Positions 1 to 15,307 of a stretch of DNA of 38,723 bases are shown here, piece after piece. A program made the translations under genes and the position numbers. Numbering within the stretch: position 1 is the first letter of the stretch; each line of letters opens with the position of its first letter. Below the pieces are notes generated by a model, which was not told the origin of the DNA, ran no database searches, and was given only the letters and a program-made list of their open reading frames with translations. Location: the NCBI GenBank assembly GCA_002104895.1, contig MCFG01000517.1:1-38723 (forward strand), written 5' to 3'. Source of the stretch: Anaeromyces robustus (Eukaryota > Neocallimastigomycota > Neocallimastigomycetes > Neocallimastigales > Neocallimastigaceae).

Positions 1-3000
1 TTAAATATATACTTTTAATTATTATTTATAATATTATAAATCGCACAATATTGAATGTAATTAATTAATACATATTTATTAAAAAAGATGGATTTCTTTT
101 TAGGTTACATGATTATTTGCATAAGTTTTTTTATATCAATTTTTTATATAAAAATAAATATTTAATTAATATTGTCAATATATTAAAATATATAATTAAT
201 ATATATTTATATAATTTTTATTTAGTATAAATTATATATTTAAATAAATTTTTTGTTAACAACTAATTTAATTATAAAGCCATAATAGATTATAATCAAT
301 TGCTATATATAATTTTATATATATAATACATTAAATTATATGAAAAAAAACTTTTTTAATTAATTATTAAAATATATATTTATATTTTTTTAAACAATAC
401 AAATATATTTTAATGTGATAAAACATATATTATTAATATATGGTTATAAAATTTCTTTAAAAAAATTTTTTATATTAAATTAATATATAATATACGTTAT
501 ATTAATAAATATATTATTATATATTATTAAATGTATTATTTTAAAATGTACTTTTTTTTTTTATTTTTTTTTAAAAAAAAAACTATCTCATTATAGTAAT
601 TCAACTTTTACTAATTATAATAACTGAAGTGCTTATATTATAGCTTGTTATATAATAACATGCAAATTAATTATTTATAATACCTATTTTTTTTTATTAA
701 TACTTTTTATTACTTTTCCTTGTTAATATATATTATATTATATAAAATTGATTAATTTATTTGTAACATTTTTTTGTTTTTTTGGAAAAAAAAAATAACT
801 GGCTATATATTTTATTATATGTAATTACATATAATTTACATTTTTTTGTGTAATATTACAAAATTTTTTTAATATATTACTAAATTAATGTAATTAAATA
901 AAATGTTATCTAAAGGGTAAATAGGTTTTTGTAATAATTTAATTATTATTAAAAAAGTCCACTTTCATATTTTTGTTTATGTTTATTTAGTATTAATTAT
1001 TTGTTACTAATTATTACATTTTTTATAATTTTTGTTGTATTATAATTAAAAGTTCTTTCTTTAAAAAAATAATTTATTATTTATTTAAAGATTATAGTAT
1101 AGTATTATTATAACACTTACAATAATAAATTATAAACACTTATAATATAAATAGAATATGCGAATGAAGCATATGTTTTTAAGTTTAAAACAATTATTTA
1201 TGTATTTATTTATCTATTATTATATTGATATGATAATTAATCATGATATCATATAATTATATTTAAGATTATAACCATTATTATTATAAATATTTATAAT
1301 AATGAAATAAAAAAAAATGAAAATAAAAATGAAAATAAAAATAAAAAAATTAAAATGATAATAAATAACATCATAAATTAAACAGAAAAAAAATATTTTT
1401 AAAATTCAAAATCTATATCATAAAACATTAATCTTTCTTAGAAAACATTAATCTTTTTTTTTTTTGGTTATCAATTTTAAAAATAATAAATAGACTTAAT
1501 GTTTGCCTTATTTTTTATGATTCAAATGATTTTAACTAAAGTATTTTAAATTTATATAATATTTAAAGTTTATAAATATATTATATTGAATAAACTAAAT
1601 CAATAGTAGATAATTATATTAATTATTAATTAATATAAAAATTTTTTTTTAAAATAACAAACTATATTATTAATTAAAGTTTATTCCATATTTATTATGT
1701 AATATATTGAAATATGACATATATAACTTTATAGAATTTCTCTTTTTTCTTATACAAATTAATAATATATATAGAATATATATATGTATTATATAATAAT
1801 ATTAATTATCATAATAAAATATATATTAATAATTTAAAAAAATTGTTTGTGTTACATGAGTATATTAAATTATTATAATATTATTGATAAAAAATATCTA
1901 TACTCTTTATTGTTGAATATAGTCAATACATATATAAATATATATTAATTATATTAACATAATTATTAATAATATATATTGTTAATCATTTAATATTTAC
2001 TTGATTTTGTTTTATTATATAAATTTTAAATTTATATTTTATATTTCTATTTTTTCTTATCTGTATCAATTATATATCAATACAATGTTTTACAAAATAT
2101 ATTATGGTTTAAATAAAAATAATTTAAAGGTTTTTTTTTTCAAATAAATATATAATACTAATAAATATTATTTCATTTATACTATTTTTAAAGTAAGTAA
2201 TAATATTTTTAATTATATAAACAAAAACAAAAACATCTAAATTTTATTAATAATTTTTAATAGGACAAAATCAAAATAGTCAAAATTTTCTATAAAACAT
2301 GGTTTAAATTTCTACACATAAAATAAAGCCTAATTAATGTATTACTTTTTAATTAATATAAATAAATTTTATATTTCTTATTAGTTTATAATATTAACTT
2401 TATTAAGTATTATTTATATATTATAATAGTAAAGTCTTATTAATTACTTTATTTATTTCTTATATATTGTATATATATTGTATATAATATAAATACAATG
2501 TATTAATATTTATATTTATACATTTATTATTTATATATTTATTTATTCATTTACATTATCTTATGAAATAAGTTGATTTACTATAATAAGTAAAACTATA
2601 AAAACTTTAACAAAAAAATATAAAAAAGTAAAAAAAAAAACAAAATAATGATAATTATATAAATTAAATTATTTTAATAATATATTTCGAAATTCGTTAA
2701 TTTTTCCTTTGTTCCTTCCATTTTAACTTTTTAATTATTTTTATAATTTTTTAAAATATCTAAATTTAAAAAATATTAATTAAAGAAAATAATTTTTGAC
2801 CATATATAGAAATTAACCAAAAGCTTTATTTTACATTTTTCTATTTCTGTTTTTTTGTTTTGCCAATATGATGCTAAAGCACAAAAAAAAAATAATTATA
2901 ATAATAAAATTGTAATATTTATTTAGTTATTTATAATACGTATAAACAATTAGAGTTACGATAATTCTTATTTAGAAAGTATTAATTTTTCACTAATTTT

Positions 3001-4329
3001 CAAAATATAAAAATAAGTAATTAATAAATAATTAGTATAAAAATAATAATTAAAATTATAATTATTAATATTAGCAAGCCTTTAATAATAATATTATTAT
3101 TAATATAAGAATATCTATAGAATATCTTATAATTTTCAATATAATAATAAGTATTTTTTTAATATATTAAATTAAAAATGATAAATTTGGTTTTTATATT
3201 ATTCAATATAATTTATGTATATAGAAATATATATATTTCAATTGTATTATATATTAATAATATATCATAATATATAAATTATTTATTTAACTATTTTTTT
3301 ATTTATTTTGCTTTAAAATGCTTCGGGGCAGGCTTTAAGTCGCAAAAAAATAAATAAAAGAATAAATATAATAAAATAGCTATTAAAATAGATAAATAAA
3401 TATATTATTTCACTATTAGTAAATATAAATATACATTTCATAATTTCTTTCATTTTTTTTTTTTATTTGTTAAAACTTCTTTTAACCTTTATTATGATAG
3501 AGTTACTAAATTCTTAAACAAAATAAATAAATATAAAGGGATAAAGAATGAGGAAAAGTAAAATAATATGAATATTAATTATTTATATTTAATATTATAA
3601 TTATAATATTATAATTATATTATTTTTATACATTATTTATTAAATTATTAATGATGATATATTTAATTTTTATATTTAATTGTTTAACATTATGAATATT
3701 TTCAATATTATTTTATTATTATTATTATTATTATTTTAAATTCTTTTTAATTAATTTAATATGTTCGTAAATTAATTAAAAATAATTATAGAAATAAATG
3801 ATGAAAAGCCAAGATAATTTTTTAACCAGACTTTTAGGTAAAATCTTTATTTAATAGTGGCTAATAATATCAAAAGCATATTTATTTAACCATACTTTTT
3901 TATTTATTTAATAATTATATAATTTATTTATTAATTAACTATTCATTCATTTATTTTAAATTAAATATTGTCAATGCATTATTTGTATTATATTTATTAT
4001 ATTTAGTTTAAATTTAATATTTCTTTTCTATTTGTTTTTTAATTAATTTATACTTATAATATAATCAAAGAAGTAAACATTAAAAAAGCATTTAAAAAGT
4101 ATCATTTGACTATTCAATTAATTAATGCTTTGCATGTAAAAAATAAACTATAAAAAAAAAAACAGAAGATAAACATTTCGATTAATTATAAAAATTTGGA
4201 TGAAAGATTATAGTATTAATTATAATTATTATGTTATGTTAATTATTTCTTTATTTTTTATTTATTTATTTATTTTATTTTATTTTATTTTGTTTTTATT
4301 TTGTTTATTTTATTTATTTATTGATTTAT

Positions 4330-4490
<161 letters not shown>

Positions 4491-4631
4491 TTTTTATATT
4501 TATTTTCTTTTGTTATGGATTATATGTATATCAATATAAAGCACTTTTTACATCATAACACATAATAAATAACGAATAAAATGTCATGCCATGAATTCTA
4601 TTAATACTTTTTTGTAAAAGAATTAAATAAT

Positions 4632-4634
<3 letters not shown>

Positions 4635-4684
<50 letters not shown>

Positions 4685-4701
4685 TTATTTATTTATTTAT
4701 T
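4635..4701. repeat. (TTTA)n microsatellite
   Basis: A second TTTA tract about 150 bp after the first, again with one phase slip (near 4684). The two tracts have the same unit and orientation and are separated by unique A/T sequence. Confidence 0.95.
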
Positions 4702-5107
4702 CATTTACTTAATTATATAATTAAAATAAAGGCTAAATCTATTATTTTATTTTTATTTTTTATATTTAATATATTATTATTTTATTATATAATTTATTCA
4801 GTTCTATTTTATTCTATAATGTTCTATTATATTAATTTATATACATATATATAAAAATATCTAATTCAATATAAATATTTCAATGTTATATCAAATTTCA
4901 AAAAATTTCTAAGCCAAAAGTTTATATTAATTCCTATTGATTTTCATTAAATAATATATCTAATCAAATGTATTAATATAAAACTAAATTAATTATAATA
5001 TATATGTTAATATATTATAATTAATATAAATTGATTTTCTAATTTTATAATAATAAATAAAATTTTTGGTGGATCAACATTTTTTTGAAAAACAAACAAA
5101 CAAAACT

Positions 5108-5109
5108 AA

Positions 5110-5171
<62 letters not shown>
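5108..5171. repeat. (AAAT)n microsatellite
   Basis: About 63 bp of AAAT repeat, inverted in orientation relative to the two TTTA tracts upstream. It lies about 390 bp beyond the 3' end of the poly-N exon. Confidence 0.95.
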
Positions 5172-5173
<2 letters not shown>

Positions 5174-5273
5174 AACAATTTCTGTTTAGTTTGAGTTTTA
5201 AATAAATAAAAGTCTTGTATTTTATTTGTTATTTATTATTTATTATGTCGTTATACTTCATTATATTATTTAT

Positions 5274-5352
5274 TATATAAATATAAAATAAAACTCCATT
5301 TATACAATATTTCTTATATAAATATAAAATATTCCATTTATATAATATTTCT
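5274..5352. repeat. imperfect tandem duplication, unit about 40 bp
   Basis: Two copies lie end to end (5274-5314 and 5315-5352). Both start TATATAAATATAAAAT, contain TCCATTTATA, and end AATATTTCT. They differ by a few substitutions and a short indel. The position is 3' of the poly-N exon on its strand, probably in untranslated or intergenic DNA. Confidence 0.8.
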
Positions 5353-5558
5353 AATATTAGATATATTTATTAAATATCTTTTTATTAAATATCTTTTTAT
5401 TAATAATTAATATTAAAAATATTTATTGTAATTTAATAAAATGTATATATAAAAAAATAAAAAATTTTCTATATTTTAATGTCTTTAAAATACTCCTTTT
5501 ATATATAAGAATTCATTAATTGATATCCTTGTTATGTTGGAGATTGATATTTAAATTC

Positions 5559-7736
<2,178 letters not shown>

Positions 7737-7910
7737 CTAATTCATATTAATAATAATTATTAAATATATATTATATCATCAATTATTAATAATTTTAATA
7801 AATATATTATAAGTAATTATGAATTTGAATTTTAAATATTTTTCTCTAATATATATTATTTAAATTATTATTATAATTATTATTATTATTATTTTATAAT
7901 TTTTTTAAAC

Positions 7911-10900
7911 CTATACCTTAAATATAATATTTTTCTGGTTATCATTTAATCCAATATAATCAAGATTAGAAACTAATTCTTCAATTCTTCTTGCATCTGT
8001 TTCTCTTGCATCTTTTTTCAATTGATTTAATTCATCTTTTTTTGTAATCCATTCTTTTTGAACTTTATCAAATGCTTCATTGAAATTATTAGTTGCTATT
8101 TGATTATCATATTTCTTTTGATTATTACCAATAGCTCTTGATAAGAAATTAATATATTGTTCTTGATTTTGAGCACTAGCTTCAAAGAAATCATTTCTTT
8201 CTATAAAATAAAAATGAAATACCAAATATAAAAATATTTGTATTTAAGATAATATAATGAATATTATTTAATATATATTATTTAAAATAATTAAAAAAAA
8301 TAAATAATTCAATACTTTTAATAAATATCTATTAAAATATAATAAAGATTATTACCTGTTACAGTATCTTTTATATTATTAAGTTTTTCCTCTTTATCTA
8401 ATTCATTATTTCTAATAAAAATAAAAATATTATTATCATATTAATAATTAAAAGAAAAAAGAAAGTGAAAAAGAAAAATTAATATATAATTTATATAAAT
8501 ATATTAAATATTATATATATTTATAAAATAGTTTATATTTTTATATAAATATATATATATATAAAATAATTTATATTACTTTTGTTTTAAACTAAGATAC
8601 TTTTCTTCATTTTCTACAAAAATTTTTATATTATTATTAATATATTTATAAATAAATATATCATTATTTTTAATTAATAAATAATAAATTTATAATATAT
8701 AAAAATATATATATAATGGTTTTCTGTTTTCTGTTTTTTTTTTTTTATTAATACCAACCTATCATACTTTCCCACCATTTACCGACAATATCACTCATTT
8801 TCCATTTATTTGATTTCATTTGTTTATAATCTTTACTTAATTCCTCTGATAATTTTCTCATTTCATCTGATATTTTTCTTTTTTTATTATTATTATTATT
8901 ATTTTTATAATAAAAATAAATATTAATATATATTTATTACAATGAAAAATATATATTATTATTATTATTTTTTAATTTTTTTTATATATTTTTGAAAATT
9001 GTTTTTTATATCTTATATAATTATCATGTATAATAACATATATATATATATATATATACTTTTTCTTTAAATATTCTTCCTCTTCTAATCTTATTTTTTC
9101 TTTTAATTTTGATTGATAATTAACTATATATTTAGGATATTCATTAAAGATAGGATAACTGGAACTACTATCAAGTGAATAATAAGGTTTAAAAATTTTT
9201 TTAAACTTTAAATCTTCAGGTGTACTCTTTTTAATATCATAAGTTAATTTAATAATTTTTAAAAATTGACATGGATTTTCTTTATGAATGAAGAACTAAA
9301 ATATAAAAGGGGAAATATAATATAATAAATATATGAATAAACTAATAATAATAAAACGATTATAAATATAACATAATCTAATGTTTATCTATATATACCA
9401 TAAAATCTTCAACATTATTAATTCTTAAGATTGAATTTTTAAAATATTTTAAATAAGCTATAATAAAATAATATGGAAAAGAAGTATTACGATTAGTTAA
9501 AATATTATCCCATAAACAAAGCCATTCATCCTTCGAAAGAATATCGGAAAAGAAATTATTAATTAATTCCCATCCATAAAACTTATATTTATATATTTAT
9601 ATATATATTTAAAATAAAAAATAAAAGATAAAATATCATTAATTGATAAATAAATTGCTGTATATATTAAATTTTTATTATTATAATATATATAATATAA
9701 ATATTTAAATATTTCTTTTTTAACATACTTGACTGGTAATATTATTTTTAACAAAATGATTATATAATTCTCTATCATGAAAATATAATAAACTTTCCAA
9801 CATATCTAAACATTCAATAGGAGGATTTGGATAAAATTCCCACCATTTTTGACAATAATTAACTAAAAATTAATTAAATAAAAATAATATAAAAAAAAAT
9901 GAGATGTCATGAAATATAAATAGCATCATATATATAAGTATTAATATAAAATAAACTTTACTTATAACAGTTAATAAAATTTCATAACAAGTAAATGTAT
10001 CATTTTCAAATATTTTAACAAAGGGGAAAATCATATTTGGTAAATAATCAATATTTTCAAAAATGGGTGACCAGTAACACAACATTGACATTATTCTATT
10101 TTATATATAAAGAGAAAAAGAAAAAGAAGAAAAATAAAATAATTATAGATAATACAATTATTAAATACTCTTCTTCAATAATATAAAATTCTATATAATA
10201 ATCATCAAAATTATTATTTTTATATTTACTTTTCCATTGATCTTAATACTCGATAGATTTTCAATGGATATCTTTTTTTAAAATTAATTACAGCTGGATG
10301 TATTTCTTTTAATGAATATAAATCATATTCTTTCTTATTTTCTGGTAATCTTAATATATATTTCCATATTACTTTTCTTTAAAAAAAATATATTAATTTA
10401 TTTTATTTATTTTATTTTATTTTATTTAGTATTATCATTATTTTTTATATATTAATATATTAAATAGTAATATTAAAAAAATAAAAAAAAATAGATATAT
10501 TATTTTTTTTAATATTGATTATATATTTATAAATATTTATAATATTTATAATGTTGTTATTTACCTATAGGTTTCTGGATATCTTAAATTTTTTCTTATA
10601 TAATCTTTAAATTGTTCATAATTAATAACTTTTTTGATAGACTTTTTGATTCCCATTTTAATACGAAAAAAAAAAAAAAAAAGAAAAATATGAAGAAAAA
10701 TATATATAATAATATATATTTATTTTTATATATAATAATTTATCATTATTATATTATATTTATAATAATTATAAATATATAGATGTATTTATAATATTGA
10801 CATAAATAATATAAAACTAATAATATTAATTTCCATTAACCTTATGTTGATCGATTGTTTCATAAAGAGTTCTTATTTTTGTGGTATTATTATTGGAATC

Positions 10901-12223
10901 AATTTCTATAACTATATAATATAATTATATATATATATATATTTCATATTGTTTATATTTTATTATTATATAATTTTATGAAAACAAAAAATTATTATAT
11001 TAAATATTAATAATATTTTCTTTTCTATTTATTTACAATTAATAGCATCTTTGATTTTTTTCTTCTTATAATCCTTTCTTAAATCATTCAAATTCTTCTT
11101 TTCATCAGTTTCTTTCTCATTTTTGTCTTAATTATATAGTAATAAAAAATAGTATTATAATTTCATAAAAAGAAATAATAATAAATATAAAAATAAAGTT
11201 ATATATATATTATTTTATTTCTATTTTTACCTTCATTCTTTTTTAAAGCTTTTAACATCGGCTTCTTAATATATAAAATTATAAAAAATTAAAATTTATT
11301 AATAATGATTTGATTAGATCAAAAATTTTATATATAAATCATTTTCTATTGTTATAATTAATATTACTATTTGTTGTTGCTACTATTATGTTTATTTATT
11401 TTGTAATATGATAATATGATAAATACCTGATAATTTATTATTTTATCTGTAGAATAAATTAATATTTTAGATTTTTGATTTAAAATCAAAAATATAAATT
11501 CACCATCTTCAGAAAGAGTAAAGGATGAATACTTATTTTTAAGAAGTTTTTTTTTAAATATTTATATAAAGAAGGGAAAAAAAGCAATTATAATTAATAT
11601 TACAAAATATATATATATATATATTCTTTTTTATAATAAATAATTATAGTAAAAATTACTTTTAATTCATTTCTAAAAGCTATTAAAGATCCTGTCATTG
11701 TATTTATAAATACTAAATAACCTTCATTAGAAAGAATAGCAACAATCTATTAGTTTATATAAAAAAAAGTAAAAATAAATATTTATAAACATAGATATTT
11801 TAATAATAATTATCATAAGAAAATTATTATATATAATAAAAGAAAATTTCATAATTATTATTTATAATTTGATATAAATTTATTTTTTCTTTCTTTCTTT
11901 TTACTTTTTTATTTCCAATAAATTCTATTCTTTTTATGGTTGAATGATTTAATATTGTTAAATTTAATTCATATTGTAATACTTTTTCATGTATATTCCA
12001 TATGAAAATAGTTGAACCCCTAAGTTTATATATATATATTATTCATGTTTTATTATTTTGTGTTGATTATTGTAATAATTAATTATTTAATAATATTTAT
12101 AATAATAATATTTATAATAATAATAATAATAATTAAATATATTATATACATTATTAATACGAATATTATATTAATATTAATTAAATATAATTATAATTTT
12201 ATTTTCCTATATATATATATATA

Positions 12224-12261
<38 letters not shown>

Positions 12262-14232
12262 ATTCCACCATAAACTAATTGGGTATTATCTTTTGACATA
12301 ACTAATAATGATGTATTTTCAAGATTAGTGGGGAAATGTTCTTTTGGAATAGTAAAATTATCGCTTTCATTTTTTAACGCTTCTAATGAAATTTTCCATT
12401 CCATATCAAATGTTTCAGAATTCCAAATTAAAATATTTCCATTTAAAAAACTTGCTATAATTTGCTGACCATTATTTGAAAATATTGCCTTTAAATAGTT
12501 ATATATATGTAATGTATACGTATATGTATATATATATATCATTTTAATAATTTATATTAATAATAATAAAATTAATTAAATTATAACTATTAAAAAAAGA
12601 AAAAAAAAAAAAGATTATAATATATATGTATAATAATACATTTTGTATTTCAGAATCTTGAATTCCCATTAATACTCTAATACAAGTATTTTCTTGAATA
12701 TCCCATACAATCACATCTTTATATGAAGATGATAAAAGATAAGGATGTTTAGGATTAAATGAAAAAGCAAAAGGTTCTGAATGGTGATAAGTAGGTAAGA
12801 TAGCAGCTAGCTTTTTAGAACCTTTTTTTTAAAAAAAAAAATAAAATAAATAAAACACAAAAAAAAAATATAATAATAATTAAAATTCATGTTTATCGTT
12901 AATTATATTAAAAATAAAAAATATTGTTAAAAAACAATATTATATATATAAGATCCAAGCAATCAAATAAATACCAATATTATAAATTCTTATAGATTTA
13001 TTAGTATGACCAACAATAATTTCATTTTTATTATATCGATTAAAACTAATACAATTTGCTGAAATACCAGATCGTGCAATTAAATTATATCTTTTTTTTT
13101 TTAATTTTTCAAAGAATTAATATAAATGTAATGAATAAAAAAAATAATATAGATAAAATAATTATATAGAGAAATATTATTATATTATTATATTATAAAA
13201 ATATAGTTTATATTATTATAAATAATTAAAATAATAATATTATAAATAATTATATAAATAATTACGTATTCTTTTCAAAATCAAATATATAAATATTTCC
13301 TCTTTGGTCAATTGCTCCCATTTTGAATTGTCGTAATTTTATAATATCACTTTCTTCTAAATTTATATGGTTTTTTATTTTATTAAAACTATCATCTTCA
13401 TTTTCATTTTCTGTAACACTTTCATCATCAAAATTTAAATCTTTAGTAATATATTTTAACGTTCCATAATCTACACAAACACTACAAAAATTAATATCTT
13501 TAACTACTTCTTTCTTTCTTCCATTACTATATTTGACTAATTTTGCATTATTAATATTTAATAAACAACTTTTTTTTTATAATAACAAGTTTATTATTTA
13601 TTATATAAAATATATTTTCCAATTATTAGCATTAATATTTCCAAAAAAAATCCAAAAATAATAACACATAATATAACAAACATTTTTAAAAATATTTTAT
13701 TGATATTATATATATATATATGTTCATATATGTTCAATTACAACGTTGTAATAGTAATTATTTCCAAATTTTTATTTATTTCAATTCAATTTAAATAATT
13801 TTTATATTCCAAATATATTGTATTTAACATTCCAAATTTTAAACATTTCCATAGTTTTTTGACATTTCAAATTTCCATATATTTCATATATTTTTTAATA
13901 TATATATATATATATATTACAATCAACAACCATAAAGATAAGTTTCAAATTCCAAATATTTATTAATATTTATTCAACAAAAAAATAACAATAATAATAC
14001 CCAATAATACATATATAAATATATGTATTATATAAATTACACACAAAAAAAAAAGGAGTTGAGTATTAACATGTTTTGATATCAATTAATATTAATTATA
14101 TATAAATAATAATAAAAAAGAAAAAAAGACAAACTTTATTTTTGTTTCATTTGATATATTATCAATATCAGGCCATATTAAATTACTTTTAGTTCCCCCA
14201 ATGTAAAGTTTATTTTGATATTTAGTAAACAT
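7911..14232 (-). CDS. TBC1D31: TBC1D31 (WDR67)-like WD40/TBC/coiled-coil centriolar satellite protein
   Basis: I spliced 21 exons by hand, all with GT-AG introns and phase kept throughout. Exons (minus order): 14232-14135, 13568-13266, 13090-12975, 12821-12640, 12488-12262, 12019-11905, 11746-11660, 11531-11427, 11264-11231, 11126-11037, 10911-10841, 10641-10565, 10376-10230, 10095-9962, 9862-9729, 9581-9399, 9295-9060, 8877-8759, 8613-8580, 8411-8356, 8200-7917. Residues 1-411 are WD40 repeats (RGNIYIFDF, GNILIWNSE, STIFIWNIH). A charged linker runs to about 476, a TBC domain to about 730, and a coiled coil to 944. Segments such as WSPIFENIDYLPN, FPFVKIFEN, YPNPPIE, FHDRELYNHF and YPIFNEYPKYIVNYQ match animal TBC1D31 in order. 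No IxxDxxR or YxQ finger motif is visible, so Rab-GAP activity is doubtful. In animals the family acts at centriolar satellites and cilia. The protein is 945 residues if it stops at the TAG at 7911, or about 1669 if spliced to the poly-N exon. Confidence 0.93.
13569..14134 (-). other. long first intron of TBC1D31
   Basis: At 566 nt this is the longest intron of the gene; most others are roughly 100-300 nt. On the plus strand it carries about nine TTCCA motifs (for example near 13616, 13637, 13765, 13807, 13830, 13848, 13876 and 13953) and a perfect 16-bp palindrome at 13737-13752. No coding potential was seen. Confidence 0.7.
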
Positions 14233-15307
14233 CTTTTTTTTAGCTTGATTTATTGCTTTATATTTTACATGTAAATTAATTTTTATATTTTAATTTTTTT
14301 TTCTATGAATTCTTTTATTATTTTATTTATTATTATATCATATTTACTATTTTATTTTTAATATTTTTCAATTCGTATTCTTATTTTAAAATCAAATTTC
14401 AATACTTTATGTTAATTTTTATTTAAATACAATATTGAACAATAAGAACAAATTGAACAAAAAAAAAAAATTAAAAGTCAACATTTTTTTTTTTAATATG
14501 ATATTTTTTTTAATATATTTTTAATTTTAATAATTTTAATTTTTATAATTTTTCAAATATAAAAAAAAAAAAAAAACATTAGCAGCATTTAAATTAATTT
14601 TTATGGGTTATGACTTTATAAGTAAAAAAATAATAATAATAATAATAATAATTTTTATAATTTTTATATAATAAAATTAATGTAAATGTATTTAATGAAT
14701 GTAGAATAAATACAAATCATATTAATTGTAATGTATTTATTATACATATACATTTTAAAATAAAAATTTTAAATAATAATAATAATTATATTATAATTAT
14801 AAAATCAATTGTTTTTTTTTTTTTTAATAAAATGATTTTATATAAATAAAATAATATATAAATATAATATAAAAATCATATTAAATCTGATCTTGACCAA
14901 TAAAATTAAAGTACTTTTTTTTTTTACCATTATATATTATAATCACCACAAAAAAAAAAAACTTTTTTACTTCACAATTTATTTATAATAAAAGGTAAAT
15001 AGAAAGATTTTAAAAAATAATGTATAATAAAATAAAATAATATGGAAGATAATTGAAATTTGAAAATAAATTATAATTTGATTTTTTCTTAAAAAAATAT
15101 TATTATGTTATTTATATACTAATATAATATTATTTATATTAATATTATTTTTTTTTTCAATAAACTATTTACATAATTATTTAAATATAATTAACAATAT
15201 AAAAAAATTAAATGGTTCTCTTTTTTTCCATTCTCCACTATTAAAAATTACTACATGTTGGCTTCTAAATATTATTTGAAAATTTAATTAGTACATTTTA
15301 AAATAAA
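14233..15307. promoter_or_regulatory. divergent promoter region TBC1D31 / OLA1
   Basis: 1075 bp between two start codons pointing away from each other, nearly all A/T with several homopolymer runs. The least AT-rich part (15220-15290) lies just upstream of OLA1. I could not fix a TATA box or transcription start because TATA-like strings occur everywhere. Confidence 0.6.

Noticed and set aside
1422-1456. 15-bp direct repeat AAAACATTAATCTTT with a 20-bp period
   Set aside because: Too short and isolated to support a mobile element or regulatory array.
3798-3850. Short reading MMKSQDNFLTRLL followed by a GTAAAA donor
   Set aside because: I could not find a continuing exon in phase; chance occurrence is likely.
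12019-12262. Apparent frameshift between TBC1D31 exons 5 and 6
   Set aside because: Rechecking showed the donor is GGAAT/GTAATA (phase 2), which joins in frame to GGGTTCAAC.
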